Shown here: one piece after another, positions 8,664 to 16,519 of the stretch
Layout of the letters: the number at the start of each line of letters is the position of its first letter
How positions within the stretch are numbered: position 1 is the first letter of the stretch
Assembly (NCBI RefSeq): GCF_028867935.1
Contig: NZ_JAPQNS010000007.1
Location: 1 to 64,000 of the forward strand
DNA length: 64,000 bases
From: Flavobacterium sp. SUN052
GTDB lineage: Bacteria; Bacteroidota; Bacteroidia; Flavobacteriales; Flavobacteriaceae
Direction: 5' to 3'
The notes under the pieces: generated by a model
Seen by the model: only the letters and a program-made list of their open reading frames with translations
Told to the model about the DNA's origin: nothing
The model's database searches: none
Program-made: the position numbers and the translations under genes

Positions 8664-10007
8664 TTATTCTTGCAACCAGCATTCCAAAATCCGCTTTGTT
8701 TTATCGATTATCCGTACATGATGTGCAACTCGGTGCCCCACAACCCATACAATCTCCTCTCCCGATACAAGTACCGCTGTACGAGCGCGTTCAGGCAAAG
8801 AGACCTTTCGGTCGTTCAGGAGGTCGCTAACGAGTTTATGGCCAGGCATATTGAGGGGGCGAAAGCGGTCGCCTTCCTGCCATCGCCGAATAGTTAGTGG
8901 TTCTGCCATCAAGTCAGCATCCAACAGGGCAATTGTCGGATCGGACAACAGCTGGAGATCATTGGGACGGTCATACGAACGGAAGGCCATTATCCGTCCA
9001 TCGGGCAATGTCACGGACCCTTCTGACAGAGTCGGAGTCGATACTGGTAAGCTAAATGGCTCTTCAACCAATACTGGTGCCAGTATCAGCCCAGTGCGAT
9101 CATGCCAAACACTGTGCGTGGCTGAGCGGAATACCTGACCCGTTTTTTCTCCTTTAACAACTCGGGAAATGTCCCGGCTTTGGCTGTATGAAAAACCGAA
9201 CTCTTTGAGCCATTCGCTTAATTGAAATGGCCATTCGGCCAGCTGTATAAGCTTGTCTGGATGAATAATCTGAAAAAGTCCTTGCTGCTCAATGCATCCC
9301 TGTCTCGATTGGCCGACTAATGTATTCACCAACGTATCAGCCGCCCGAAGTCGCTCTAACGTCTGTGTGAGCGTGTGAGTCAGGTTTGGATTTAACTTCT
9401 CCAATATCGGCACAACATGATGCCTGATTTTATTACGACTGTATTTATCGTCGTCATTTGACCGATCATTACGCCATACCAGCCCGTGATCCACAGCGTA
9501 ATCCTTTATTTGCAAGCGACTCAGCCCCCACAACGGCCGGATAATTTGTCCTTGCTGAATTGGAATACTACGCAGCCCAGCAAGGCCAGTCCCCCGTACC
9601 AGATTGAGCAATAGGGTTTCCAAAACGTCGTTCTGATGATGGGCTGTGGCAATTCGGGTATAGCCATTTTCGAGGGCAACGGTTTTGAACCAGGTGTACC
9701 GAAGTTCGCGGGCAACAACCTGGATTGATAAGTTTCGTTGCTGAGCAATTTCCTGAGTATCAAACCGTGTGGTAAAGAATGGAACATTCAGCTGATGAGC
9801 CAGCGAACGGACGAGGTCTTCGTCGGCATCCGATTCCACCCCACGCATACTGAAGTTAACATGAGCAATGCCAACCGAAAAACCAGCTCTCGTAAACAGA
9901 TATGCCATCACCACCGAGTCAATCCCACCGCTTACAGCCAGCAACACCCGGTCGGTTGGTCCAACAAGCTGGTGATCGTTAATAAACCCTAAAAACGAAT
10001 CATACAT
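8664..10007 (-). CDS. tilS: tRNA(Ile)-lysidine synthase
   Basis: 447-residue cytoplasmic enzyme that uses ATP and lysine to convert C34 of tRNA-Ile(CAU) into lysidine, changing both its codon reading and its charging; essential in bacteria. The PP-loop SGGIDS at residues 26-31 binds ATP; further N-type ATPase motifs are present (TAHHQNDVLETLL, RNDRSNDDDKYSRNKIRH). The C-terminal TilS domain is present (RRWQEGDRFRPLNM...), so this is the long two-domain form. Start ATG at 10007 gives the usual N-terminus. Convergent with the prolyl oligopeptidase; divergent from the OstA-like gene. Confidence 0.96.
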   Translation of the reverse strand: MYDSFLGFINDHQLVGPTDRVLLAVSGGIDSVVMAYLFTRAGFSVGIAHVNFSMRGVESDADEDLVRSLAHQLNVPFFTTRFDTQEIAQQRNLSIQVVARELRYTWFKTVALENGYTRIATAHHQNDVLETLLLNLVRGTGLAGLRSIPIQQGQIIRPLWGLSRLQIKDYAVDHGLVWRNDRSNDDDKYSRNKIRHHVVPILEKLNPNLTHTLTQTLERLRAADTLVNTLVGQSRQGCIEQQGLFQIIHPDKLIQLAEWPFQLSEWLKEFGFSYSQSRDISRVVKGEKTGQVFRSATHSVWHDRTGLILAPVLVEEPFSLPVSTPTLSEGSVTLPDGRIMAFRSYDRPNDLQLLSDPTIALLDADLMAEPLTIRRWQEGDRFRPLNMPGHKLVSDLLNDRKVSLPERARTAVLVSGEEIVWVVGHRVAHHVRIIDKTKRILECWLQE

Positions 10008-10042
10008 GGGTAATGGGTGTTTATGAGCTTAAATTTGCATCA

Positions 10043-10050
10043 CAAAAGTA
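10043..10050 (-). promoter_or_regulatory. Putative -7 element (TACTTTTG) for tilS
   Basis: Minus strand reads TACTTTTG, matching TAnnTTTG, 36 bases before the tilS start. A -33 TTTG is not obvious. The palindrome at 10065-10076 lies immediately upstream in the region a -33 element would occupy. Confidence 0.5.
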
Positions 10051-10064
10051 CACTGTTGGTTCAG

Positions 10065-10129
10065 GAGATGACATCTTGTTTAGAAAGATGTTATACCTAA
10101 AACTGAAGTAGCCAAAGAGATGACATCTC
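10065..10129. promoter_or_regulatory. Two copies of palindrome GAGATGACATCTC in the tilS/OstA divergent gap
   Basis: GAGATGACATCT occurs at 10065-10076 and the complete palindrome GAGATGACATCTC at 10117-10129, 52 bases apart (close to five helical turns). A weaker related half, AGATGTTATA, lies between them. The placement between two divergent genes suggests an operator pair or a repeat; no regulator is identifiable. Confidence 0.4.
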
Positions 10130-10149
10130 CTCAGTCGGCATCAATCATT

Positions 10150-11985
10150 ATGACCCATTTTCCTGCTAATAGCTTCTATCGATTTCTTTGCTTGCTTGGT
10201 CTGTTTGCCTTTATCGCTTCGGCTCCAGCCTTGGCCCAGGTAGGTCGACCAGGTGGTCCGCCTGTAAATTCTGGCGCGGGTGGTCCTGCCGAAAAAGTAG
10301 AATTGTTACCCCCCGGAGCTGATAGTCTGGTAGTCCTCAACGAACCGGGGCAGATCATTCGGAAGCTGTATAACAATGTGAAGTTTCGGCATAAGGGTGT
10401 TCTGATGTACTGTGATCGGGCCATTCAAAACGTAACGAGCAACGTTCTAGAGGCCTATGGAAACGTGCGAATTGTTCAGGGAGACACCATCACTGTCCGG
10501 TCCGACACAATGTACTACTACGGTAATTCACGGCTGGCTAACCTACGGGGGCGAGTGACGATGAAAGACCGTAAAATGACGCTTACTACCGGTCAACTCG
10601 ATTACGATATGGCTATGGGCGTGGCGCATTACCCTAACAAAGGCCGTATTGTAGACCGCGAGAATATTCTGACCAGTCAGGAAGGTTTTTACGATACCCG
10701 AACCAAGCAGTTTACCTTTCGGCAGAACGTTCGGCTGGTAAATCCTCAATACGTTTTGACTGCTGACAACCTGCTCTATAACTCTCTGACCAAGATTGCC
10801 GATTTTCAGGGACCAACCAAAATCGTGAATAAGGACGGAACCCTTGTGGCTACTCAGGGCCAGTACAATACCGTCACCCGGGTATCTAATTTTCAGCAGC
10901 GGGCCACTGTCGAAACGCCCAAATATACCATCACGGGCGACTCGCTCTTTTACGACAATACCACTGACCTGGGCATCGCTAAAGGCAATGTAATCATGGT
11001 GGCCAAAGAAGACAAAACGATCATTACAGGCAACCATTCACGCTATAACGGCAAATTGGGTATCTCACGGGTAACCGGCAACGCGGTAGTTCGCAATGTG
11101 GTTAGTGAACGTGACACCCTGTTTATGCGGGCCGACACCTTGTTTTCGTACGACACCCCGCGTAAAAATCCGGCCGACACGGCCAAAGTAGTTACCACTC
11201 CAGGCAAAAAGCCGGTCCGCAAGCTCGTTGGGAATCGAAATGTTGTAGTCTATAAATCGGACCTGCAAAGCCGCTGCGACTCACTCGTGTATGACGTAGC
11301 CGACTCAACCATTTATTTTTTCAAAAAGCCCATTGTCTGGAGCCAGCAGTACCAACTGGAAGCAGACTCGATGACGGCAAAAATGAAGCACAATCATATA
11401 GACCGAATGTTTCTAAAAACCCGCTCGTTTGTGATTGCCCGAGATACTATTCAAAACTTCAATCAAATTAAGGGACGGCAGATTACGGCCTTCTTTAAGA
11501 CCCGGATTGATACGGTGTGGGCGTCCTCAAGCACCATACCAAAAAATAGTTCTGGGGCAAAAAATCCACAAGTTCGCCCCACAACAGCCCCTGTCGTTTC
11601 AACAACTGCTCCCTTTACTAGGCGGGAAAATACAGTTTTGGATCGAGTAATTGTGGAAGGGAATGGGCAGAGTATCTATTTTGCCGTGGATGACAAAAAC
11701 AAATTAGTGGGCATGAATCGGGTGGAAAGTAGCCGGATGAATATCGACTTTGAAGACTCTAAAGTAGGCCAAATTCGCTTCTACGGCCAGCCAGACGCCC
11801 AATTTGTGCCTCCGCAGGAGATTACTGGCCCAAAAAAAGAGCTGGATGGATTTAGATGGCGGACGGAGGACAAACCAACCAAAGACGCTGTGCTGAACTA
11901 TAAACCATTGGTTAAGAAATCAGAAAAAACTACCGCTTCGGTTAAACCATCCCCGGTTGGCGCTGTTCTAAATGGAAAAAAGTAG
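10150..11985 (+). CDS. OstA-like (LptA/LptD N-terminal-type) envelope protein
   Basis: 611 residues from ATG 10150, opening with a signal peptide ending at LAQ. Repeated OstA/LptA-type beta-strand units are seen across residues about 50-330 (for example GNVRIVQGDTITVRSDTMYYYGNSRLANLRGRV in pieces: VRSDTMYYYG, ADNLLYNSLTKIADFQG, GDSLFYDNTTDLGIAKGNV). Proteins of this type are widespread in Bacteroidota and are thought to bridge the periplasm for lipopolysaccharide transport; LptD proper is much longer. An upstream in-frame ATG at 10120 would place ten extra residues before the signal peptide and lies inside the palindrome at 10117-10129, so 10150 is preferred. The C-terminal 150 residues are proline/lysine-rich and unrecognised. 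Confidence 0.8.
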   Translation: MTHFPANSFYRFLCLLGLFAFIASAPALAQVGRPGGPPVNSGAGGPAEKVELLPPGADSLVVLNEPGQIIRKLYNNVKFRHKGVLMYCDRAIQNVTSNVLEAYGNVRIVQGDTITVRSDTMYYYGNSRLANLRGRVTMKDRKMTLTTGQLDYDMAMGVAHYPNKGRIVDRENILTSQEGFYDTRTKQFTFRQNVRLVNPQYVLTADNLLYNSLTKIADFQGPTKIVNKDGTLVATQGQYNTVTRVSNFQQRATVETPKYTITGDSLFYDNTTDLGIAKGNVIMVAKEDKTIITGNHSRYNGKLGISRVTGNAVVRNVVSERDTLFMRADTLFSYDTPRKNPADTAKVVTTPGKKPVRKLVGNRNVVVYKSDLQSRCDSLVYDVADSTIYFFKKPIVWSQQYQLEADSMTAKMKHNHIDRMFLKTRSFVIARDTIQNFNQIKGRQITAFFKTRIDTVWASSSTIPKNSSGAKNPQVRPTTAPVVSTTAPFTRRENTVLDRVIVEGNGQSIYFAVDDKNKLVGMNRVESSRMNIDFEDSKVGQIRFYGQPDAQFVPPQEITGPKKELDGFRWRTEDKPTKDAVLNYKPLVKKSEKTTASVKPSPVGAVLNGKK

Positions 11986-12027
11986 CACGATATTTGTCCC
12001 TTTAACAATTTTTCACATAAGAACCCG

Positions 12028-12058
12028 TTGACTTTTGCAAATTTTCATCATAAGTTTG
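12028..12058 (+). promoter_or_regulatory. Promoter TTG-N20-TAAGTTTG for the T9SS cargo gene
   Basis: TTG at 12028-12030 and TAAGTTTG at 12051-12058 are 20 bases apart, the best two-part match to the Bacteroidota promoter in the window. It is 52 bases before the ATG at 12110. Confidence 0.6.
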
Positions 12059-12109
12059 CAACAATGCGTTTTTAGACAACGTATACCCTATTATTGACAG
12101 CAACTTTAC

Positions 12110-12808
12110 ATGAAGCGATATATACTGATTTTAGCGTGTCTCACGGGCCTCTCCCTTTCGGCCAGTGTTCCGCTCCAGGCCCAAGATGCCCGGAACCGGA
12201 GCCGACTGGAAACAGGGCGGGCTGCTCAGGACCGGCCCGCGCAAAATCTTACGACCACTAACCGCAGCACCGGCTCGTCGTTTACAGCGACGCGAAAGTT
12301 GCCGTTTTTAACACTACCTGCTTCTGCGGGTCTCGACCGGATGGTTTCCCTAAACAAAACCTCCGCTATCAACGCCTATTATCGGTCTTTGCTAATAGCC
12401 CCAAGCGCAGCTACTACGGTTACAAAACCTGTACTACGCCCAGTTCAGCCTGAAACTACAGCTGCCGTTGCCACAGAAAGTCGGCCATCGCCCGAAGAAA
12501 GTGCACGCGTGGAACGCTCGCAGGAAGACCGTCTTTTTGCGAACGACCGCATCGTAGTATCTAACGTATATCCGAATCCAGCCAGCGATTATGCTGAAAT
12601 TGACTATCAAATCACAGCTCCTGTTGGCGAGGCCCGAATCATCGTTTCCGACATTTTGGGTAGCCCGATAGCTGAATACGTTTTAGAGTCGAATGAGCGT
12701 AAGGTTCGCATCGGCACACGTGAATTCCCAACGGGTATGTACTTTTATCGCCTATCACTCGACGGCAAAAAAGTAGCGACCAAAAAGTTGCTGGTACAGC
12801 ACCGTTAA
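12110..12808 (+). CDS. Small secreted protein with T9SS type A sorting domain
   Basis: 232 residues. A signal peptide ends near residue 24 (LQAQ). The middle part is low complexity, rich in Arg, Thr and Ala, and not recognised. The last ~80 residues form a type IX secretion sorting domain: VYPNPASDYAEIDY, a SDILGSPI strand, FPTGMYFYRLSLDGKKVATKKLLV. Such domains route the protein through the T9SS to the surface or medium, where they are cut off or anchored. The apparently mature cargo is only ~125 residues without a known fold, so its role is unclear. A rho-independent terminator follows at 12883. Confidence 0.85.
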   Translation: MKRYILILACLTGLSLSASVPLQAQDARNRSRLETGRAAQDRPAQNLTTTNRSTGSSFTATRKLPFLTLPASAGLDRMVSLNKTSAINAYYRSLLIAPSAATTVTKPVLRPVQPETTAAVATESRPSPEESARVERSQEDRLFANDRIVVSNVYPNPASDYAEIDYQITAPVGEARIIVSDILGSPIAEYVLESNERKVRIGTREFPTGMYFYRLSLDGKKVATKKLLVQHR

Positions 12809-12882
12809 TCGTTACTGCGCGATATTGGCCAGAGGTTAACGTTTTTTAACTGGGTATCGCCTTTTCACAAAAGCACTTTTCA

Positions 12883-12915
12883 AACCACTCCATCGTTACT
12901 GAGGAGTGGTTTTTT
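12883..12915 (+). terminator. Rho-independent terminator after the T9SS cargo gene
   Basis: AACCACTCC (12883-12891) pairs with GGAGTGGTT (12903-12911), followed by a T-run to 12915. It separates the upstream gene from bamD, whose promoter begins only four bases later. Confidence 0.8.
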
Positions 12916-12918
12916 CAT

Positions 12919-12926
12919 TATCTTTG
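12919..12926 (+). promoter_or_regulatory. -7 element TATCTTTG directly before bamD
   Basis: TATCTTTG lies 7 bases upstream of the bamD ATG. In Bacteroidota transcription usually starts a few bases past this box, so the mRNA would begin at or within a base or two of the start codon (leaderless or nearly so). Confidence 0.55.
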
Positions 12927-12933
12927 CGTCCCT

Positions 12934-13833
12934 ATGCAACAACGTCAGGTAATTAGAGTGTTTTGTAGTATGCTATTCGTGGCGCTGCTTGGTTCATGCA
13001 GTCCGTTCTCGAAGTTGCAAAAAAACGGTACCCAGGATGAAAAGTACAAAGCCGCCGTTGAGTACTACAAAAAGAGTGACTGGTATCGGGCCGGGATGCT
13101 TTTTGAAGAGTTGATCCCCGTTCTGAAAGGTAGCAATGAGTCGGAAATGGCTCAGTTTTATTACGCCTACACCCAGTATCATCAGCAACTATATTCGGTG
13201 AGTGCGCAGCTGTTTCAACGTTTTTATGAAACGTTTGCCCGCAGTGAGAAAGCCCAGGAAGCTCAGTACATGTACGCACTCTCGCAGTACAAAGACACGC
13301 CAAAATTCAATCTTGACCAGTCGAACACGGTAGTAGCCACTTCAGCGCTTCAGGATTTTGTGAATGCCTACCCCGAAAGTGAATACCGGGATGAGTGTAC
13401 GAAAATGATTCTGGAACTTCGCCGGAGGCTGGAACAGAAGGCATACGAAAAAGCGAAACTGTACCACAAGACCAGTGCGTTCAATATCGCGTCACTGAAA
13501 TCGTCGGTGGTCACAATCGACAACTTCCAGAAAGAATTTCCCGACTCTCAGTACAACGAGGAATTGGCGTATCTGAAAGTAGATGCCCAATACAACTACG
13601 CTGTAAACAGCCTCGAAACCAAGCAGAAGGAACGTTTTCAGGATGCAGTTACGTTCTATCAAACATTGGTCGACAAATATCCATCGAGTAGTTATTTGAA
13701 GACGGCTGAGAAGATGTACGAAACCAGCCTCAAAGAAGTTGAGCGTCTTACGAAGCTCGAAAAGGAAAGAGAGAAACAAAAACAGATTGACGCCAACCGC
13801 CCGGCGAAAGTGACGGCAGCAACGAACCAGTGA
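12934..13833 (+). CDS. bamD: Outer membrane protein assembly factor BamD
   Basis: 299-residue outer-membrane lipoprotein (lipobox LLGSC, Cys at residue 22) of the BAM complex that folds beta-barrel proteins into the outer membrane. The body is made of TPR-like helical pairs (YKAAVEYYKKSDWYRAGMLF in two parts, MAQFYYAYTQYHQQLYSVSA, AYPESEYRDECTKMI, DKYPSSSYLKTAEKM), the expected BamD superhelix. The C-terminus is a charged helix rich in Lys/Glu. First gene of the block bamD-rpoZ-coaBC-DUF4835-recN, a gene order common in Bacteroidota. The stop codon lies inside the first unit of a heptamer repeat that fills the gap to rpoZ. Confidence 0.92.
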   Translation: MQQRQVIRVFCSMLFVALLGSCSPFSKLQKNGTQDEKYKAAVEYYKKSDWYRAGMLFEELIPVLKGSNESEMAQFYYAYTQYHQQLYSVSAQLFQRFYETFARSEKAQEAQYMYALSQYKDTPKFNLDQSNTVVATSALQDFVNAYPESEYRDECTKMILELRRRLEQKAYEKAKLYHKTSAFNIASLKSSVVTIDNFQKEFPDSQYNEELAYLKVDAQYNYAVNSLETKQKERFQDAVTFYQTLVDKYPSSSYLKTAEKMYETSLKEVERLTKLEKEREKQKQIDANRPAKVTAATNQ

Positions 13834-13913
13834 ACAGTGAGCAGTGAGCAATGAGCAGTCAACAGTACGTGTTGTTTGCTCACTGTTGGCTGCTAGCTGC
13901 TAACTGTTAACTG
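13828..13913. repeat. Heptamer inverted repeat, CAGTGAG words, between bamD and rpoZ
   Basis: The left side is a clear period-7 tandem: CAGTGAA, CAGTGAG, CAGTGAG, CAATGAG, CAGTCAA. The complement of the right side reads CAGTTAA, CAGTTAG, CAGCTAG, CAGCCAA, CAGTGAG. Arms 13828-13850 and 13891-13913 pair at 19 of 23 positions. The left arm starts in the last sense codon of bamD and contains its TGA. Confidence 0.88.
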
Positions 13914-13924
13914 ATAACTAAATT

Positions 13925-14239
13925 ATGGCAACCAATCCTTCAATTATCACCCGCGATACCGACAAAATCGCGTATCAAACGGGCAACCTCTACGAATCAG
14001 TTTCAATCATTTCGAAACGGGCACGTCAGATTGCCGCCAAAAACAAAGAGGAGCTGAGCAATAAACTGTCAGAGTTTGTATCGGCGGTAGACAACCTCGA
14101 AGAAGTATTTGAGAATCGGGAGCAAATCGAGATCTCAAAATTCTATGAGCGTATGCCCAAGCCAACCTCCGTGGCTACGGACGAATTTCTGGAAGGCAAA
14201 ATTTATTTCCGGTATCCCGAAGAGGAAACTCAGTCATAA
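13925..14239 (+). CDS. rpoZ: RNA polymerase omega subunit (Bacteroidota type)
   Basis: 104 residues, the small Rpb6-like subunit that stabilises the beta-prime subunit. The central helix region NLYESVSIISKRARQIAAK corresponds to the conserved omega core, preceded by the TRDTDKIA segment. The C-terminal extension (residues 60-104, ending FRYPEEETQS) is typical of Bacteroidota omega, which is longer and more diverged than the proteobacterial form. Located between bamD and coaBC, its normal place in this phylum. Confidence 0.88.
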   Translation: MATNPSIITRDTDKIAYQTGNLYESVSIISKRARQIAAKNKEELSNKLSEFVSAVDNLEEVFENREQIEISKFYERMPKPTSVATDEFLEGKIYFRYPEEETQS

Positions 14240-14275
14240 AGTCGCAGCGGGCCTCCTGTCGGGTCAATAGTTTCA

Positions 14276-14328
14276 AGTCAAAAGTCGGCTGATGCGTAAC
14301 CAAAACGTGCGTCAGCCGACTTTTGACT
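14276..14328. terminator. Long hairpin between rpoZ and coaBC
   Basis: AGTCAAAAGTCGGCTGATGC (14276-14295) pairs with its complement at 14309-14328 with one G-U-type mismatch in 20, around a 13-base loop. No T-run follows directly, so it may be a further intergenic inverted repeat of the same size class rather than a true terminator. Confidence 0.6.
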
Positions 14329-14365
14329 GTCCATAGGTTTGCTTCTGACTTTTCCGCTTTCTATT

Positions 14366-15574
14366 ATGCTCCATTCCAAACGAATTTTACTTGGCGTTAC
14401 GGGCAGCATTGCCGCTTATAAAGCCGCTTTGCTTGTGCGGCTTCTGGTGAAGGCAGGAGCTGAAGTACAAGTGGTGATGACAGAAGCTGCCAAGGACTTT
14501 ATCACACCCTTAACCCTCAGCACGCTTTCTAAAAAACCTGTGCTGTCAGCGTTTGTAAGCAATACTTCGGAAGGGGTTTGGAATAACCACGTCGAATTAG
14601 GACTTTGGGCCGATGCCCTGGTGATTGCTCCAACATCAGCGCATACCCTCGCCCGCTGCGCAAACGGCTTTTGCGACGACCTACTATCGGCCGTGTATTT
14701 GTCGGCTAAATGTCCCGTTTTTTTTGCCCCGGCAATGGATCTCGACATGTACCGGCATCCCAGCACCCTGGAGAACCTTCGCCGACTCGAATCGTTTGGC
14801 AACCACATTATTAAGGCTGAACATGGTGAACTAGCTAGTGGGTTGGTGGGCGAAGGCCGACTGGCAGAACCTGAAACCATTGTCGATGCATTAGACAGTT
14901 TTTTCGCGAAACGCCCGGTATTCGCTGGAAAACGGGTATTGATTACTGCGGGGCCAACCCAGGAGCCTATTGACCCGGTGCGGTACATCAGTAATCACTC
15001 AACCGGTAAAATGGGGTATGCCATCGCACGAGCGTTTGCCCGAGCTGGCGCATCTGTTACCCTCGTGAGTGGGCCTACTTCACTTGCATTACCCCATCCC
15101 AGCATTCGGCGTGTGTTGGTTCGGTCAGCGCAGGAAATGTACGTAGCCTCGGCTGAGGCTTTCCCAGAAGCTGATCTGACGATTTTGAATGCAGCTGTGG
15201 CAGATTATACACCTGCTCACCCCGCCGACCAGAAAATCAAGAAAAACGAGTCGATATTCTCACTTGAACTGACCAAGACAACAGACATTGCAGCGACATT
15301 AGGCGAGCAGAAAAGGGCCGATCAGTTGATGATGGGCTTTGCACTGGAAACCAACAATGAACACGAAAATGCACTCAGTAAACTTCACCGAAAGAACTTA
15401 GACTGGATCGTGCTGAACTCATTGCGAGATTCAGGCGCTGGGTTCGGACACGATACCAATAAAATCACCGTTATGGACAGAGAAGAGCAAATTCGGTTGT
15501 TCGACCTCAAAACGAAAGAGGAAGTAGCCGAAGATTTGCTTACCTTAGTCGAAGAAAAATGGAAGCAACAATGA
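14366..15574 (+). CDS. coaBC: Bifunctional phosphopantothenoylcysteine decarboxylase / phosphopantothenate-cysteine ligase
   Basis: 402 residues from ATG 14366 (a TTG at 14339 would add nine residues with no homology value). It performs two successive steps of coenzyme A synthesis. The N-terminal CoaC flavoprotein domain (about 1-180) opens with LLGVTGSIAAYKA, has the active-site histidine in NNHVELG and the substrate-recognition segment PAMDLDMY (the PxMNxxMW equivalent). The CoaB domain begins near residue 190 with VLITAGPTQEPIDPVRYI followed by SNHSTGKMG, the nucleotide-binding signature. Its stop codon overlaps the next start (ATGA). Confidence 0.95.
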   Translation: MLHSKRILLGVTGSIAAYKAALLVRLLVKAGAEVQVVMTEAAKDFITPLTLSTLSKKPVLSAFVSNTSEGVWNNHVELGLWADALVIAPTSAHTLARCANGFCDDLLSAVYLSAKCPVFFAPAMDLDMYRHPSTLENLRRLESFGNHIIKAEHGELASGLVGEGRLAEPETIVDALDSFFAKRPVFAGKRVLITAGPTQEPIDPVRYISNHSTGKMGYAIARAFARAGASVTLVSGPTSLALPHPSIRRVLVRSAQEMYVASAEAFPEADLTILNAAVADYTPAHPADQKIKKNESIFSLELTKTTDIAATLGEQKRADQLMMGFALETNNEHENALSKLHRKNLDWIVLNSLRDSGAGFGHDTNKITVMDREEQIRLFDLKTKEEVAEDLLTLVEEKWKQQ

Positions 15575-16473
15575 CCCGGATTTTTGGTATCATGTGCGGA
15601 TGCCTATTGGCATTATCGGTGCAGGGCCAGGAGCTGAACTGCCAAATTAACCTGAACTACGATCAGCTTTTTGCTCAGCAAAAAACTGATTTTTCGTATT
15701 TCAATCAGCTCAAAAATCAAATTTCAGAATTGATGAATACCCGCCGGTGGACAAATGATCAGTTTCAGCCGGCAGAGCGAATCAACTGTATCTTGAACAT
15801 CAATCTGCTCAAATCAACGCAGCAGGGCGTTTTTTCGGGCACGGCACAGTTGATCATTACCCGACCCGTGTATGGTACAAACCTGCAAACAACAACGTTT
15901 AGTTATGTCGATCGGCATTTTAATATAGCCTATCTGCCCACTACCCCCGTCTTTTTTCGGGATAATGCATACTCCGACGAATTGACATCAATTTTGGGTT
16001 TTTACGCCAACATAATTCTGGCGGTCGATTATGACACGTTTAGTCGGCAGGGGGGGGCGCCTTATATCCAGAAAGCGTTCAATATTATGAACCTGGCTCA
16101 GGCCGGGGCTGGTGCTGGCTGGGGCGTTGGTAGCGACAAACTGAACCGTTACTACCTGATCGAAAACCTGCAAGGGCAACAGTTTCAGCCATTCCGCGAA
16201 GGGGTTTATACGTACCACCGGGTAGCTCTGGATAATTTCACCGCTAACCCAATTCAGGCGCGCAAGACATTGATGGACTTGCTGACAACGATGCGGAGAA
16301 TTCAAACCCAGGTGTCGTTTTCCGTGCTAATGAATGCCTTTATTGACGCAAAATCGGAAGAGTTTATCAACGTGATGTATGAGGGTACACTGGCCGACCG
16401 CAAACGAGCTTTTGATCTGCTGGCGCAACTCGATCCTGGCAAAACAGAAGCGTATCGAAAGCTATTATGGTGA
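15571..16473 (+). CDS. DUF4835 family secreted protein
   Basis: 300 residues starting at the ATG that overlaps the coaBC stop (ATGA), which gives a good signal peptide (MTRIFGIMCGCLLALSVQGQ). An ATG 12 bases upstream is less likely. The ELNCQI opening, the FSYVDRHFNIAY segment and the ADYDTF-like ILAVDYDTFSRQGG stretch are those of DUF4835, a Bacteroidota-only family almost always placed between coaBC and recN. Function unknown; the constant linkage suggests translation coupling rather than shared pathway. Confidence 0.85.
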   Translation: MTRIFGIMCGCLLALSVQGQELNCQINLNYDQLFAQQKTDFSYFNQLKNQISELMNTRRWTNDQFQPAERINCILNINLLKSTQQGVFSGTAQLIITRPVYGTNLQTTTFSYVDRHFNIAYLPTTPVFFRDNAYSDELTSILGFYANIILAVDYDTFSRQGGAPYIQKAFNIMNLAQAGAGAGWGVGSDKLNRYYLIENLQGQQFQPFREGVYTYHRVALDNFTANPIQARKTLMDLLTTMRRIQTQVSFSVLMNAFIDAKSEEFINVMYEGTLADRKRAFDLLAQLDPGKTEAYRKLLW

Positions 16474-16519
16474 ACCTTGCCCCTACTCTACTGTGTTAGA
16501 TTAATAAGGAGCCTAACTT

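Noticed and set aside
13834..13924. CRISPR-like short repeats between bamD and rpoZ
   Set aside because: Units are seven bases with no spacers and no cas genes are present; better explained as a heptamer inverted repeat.
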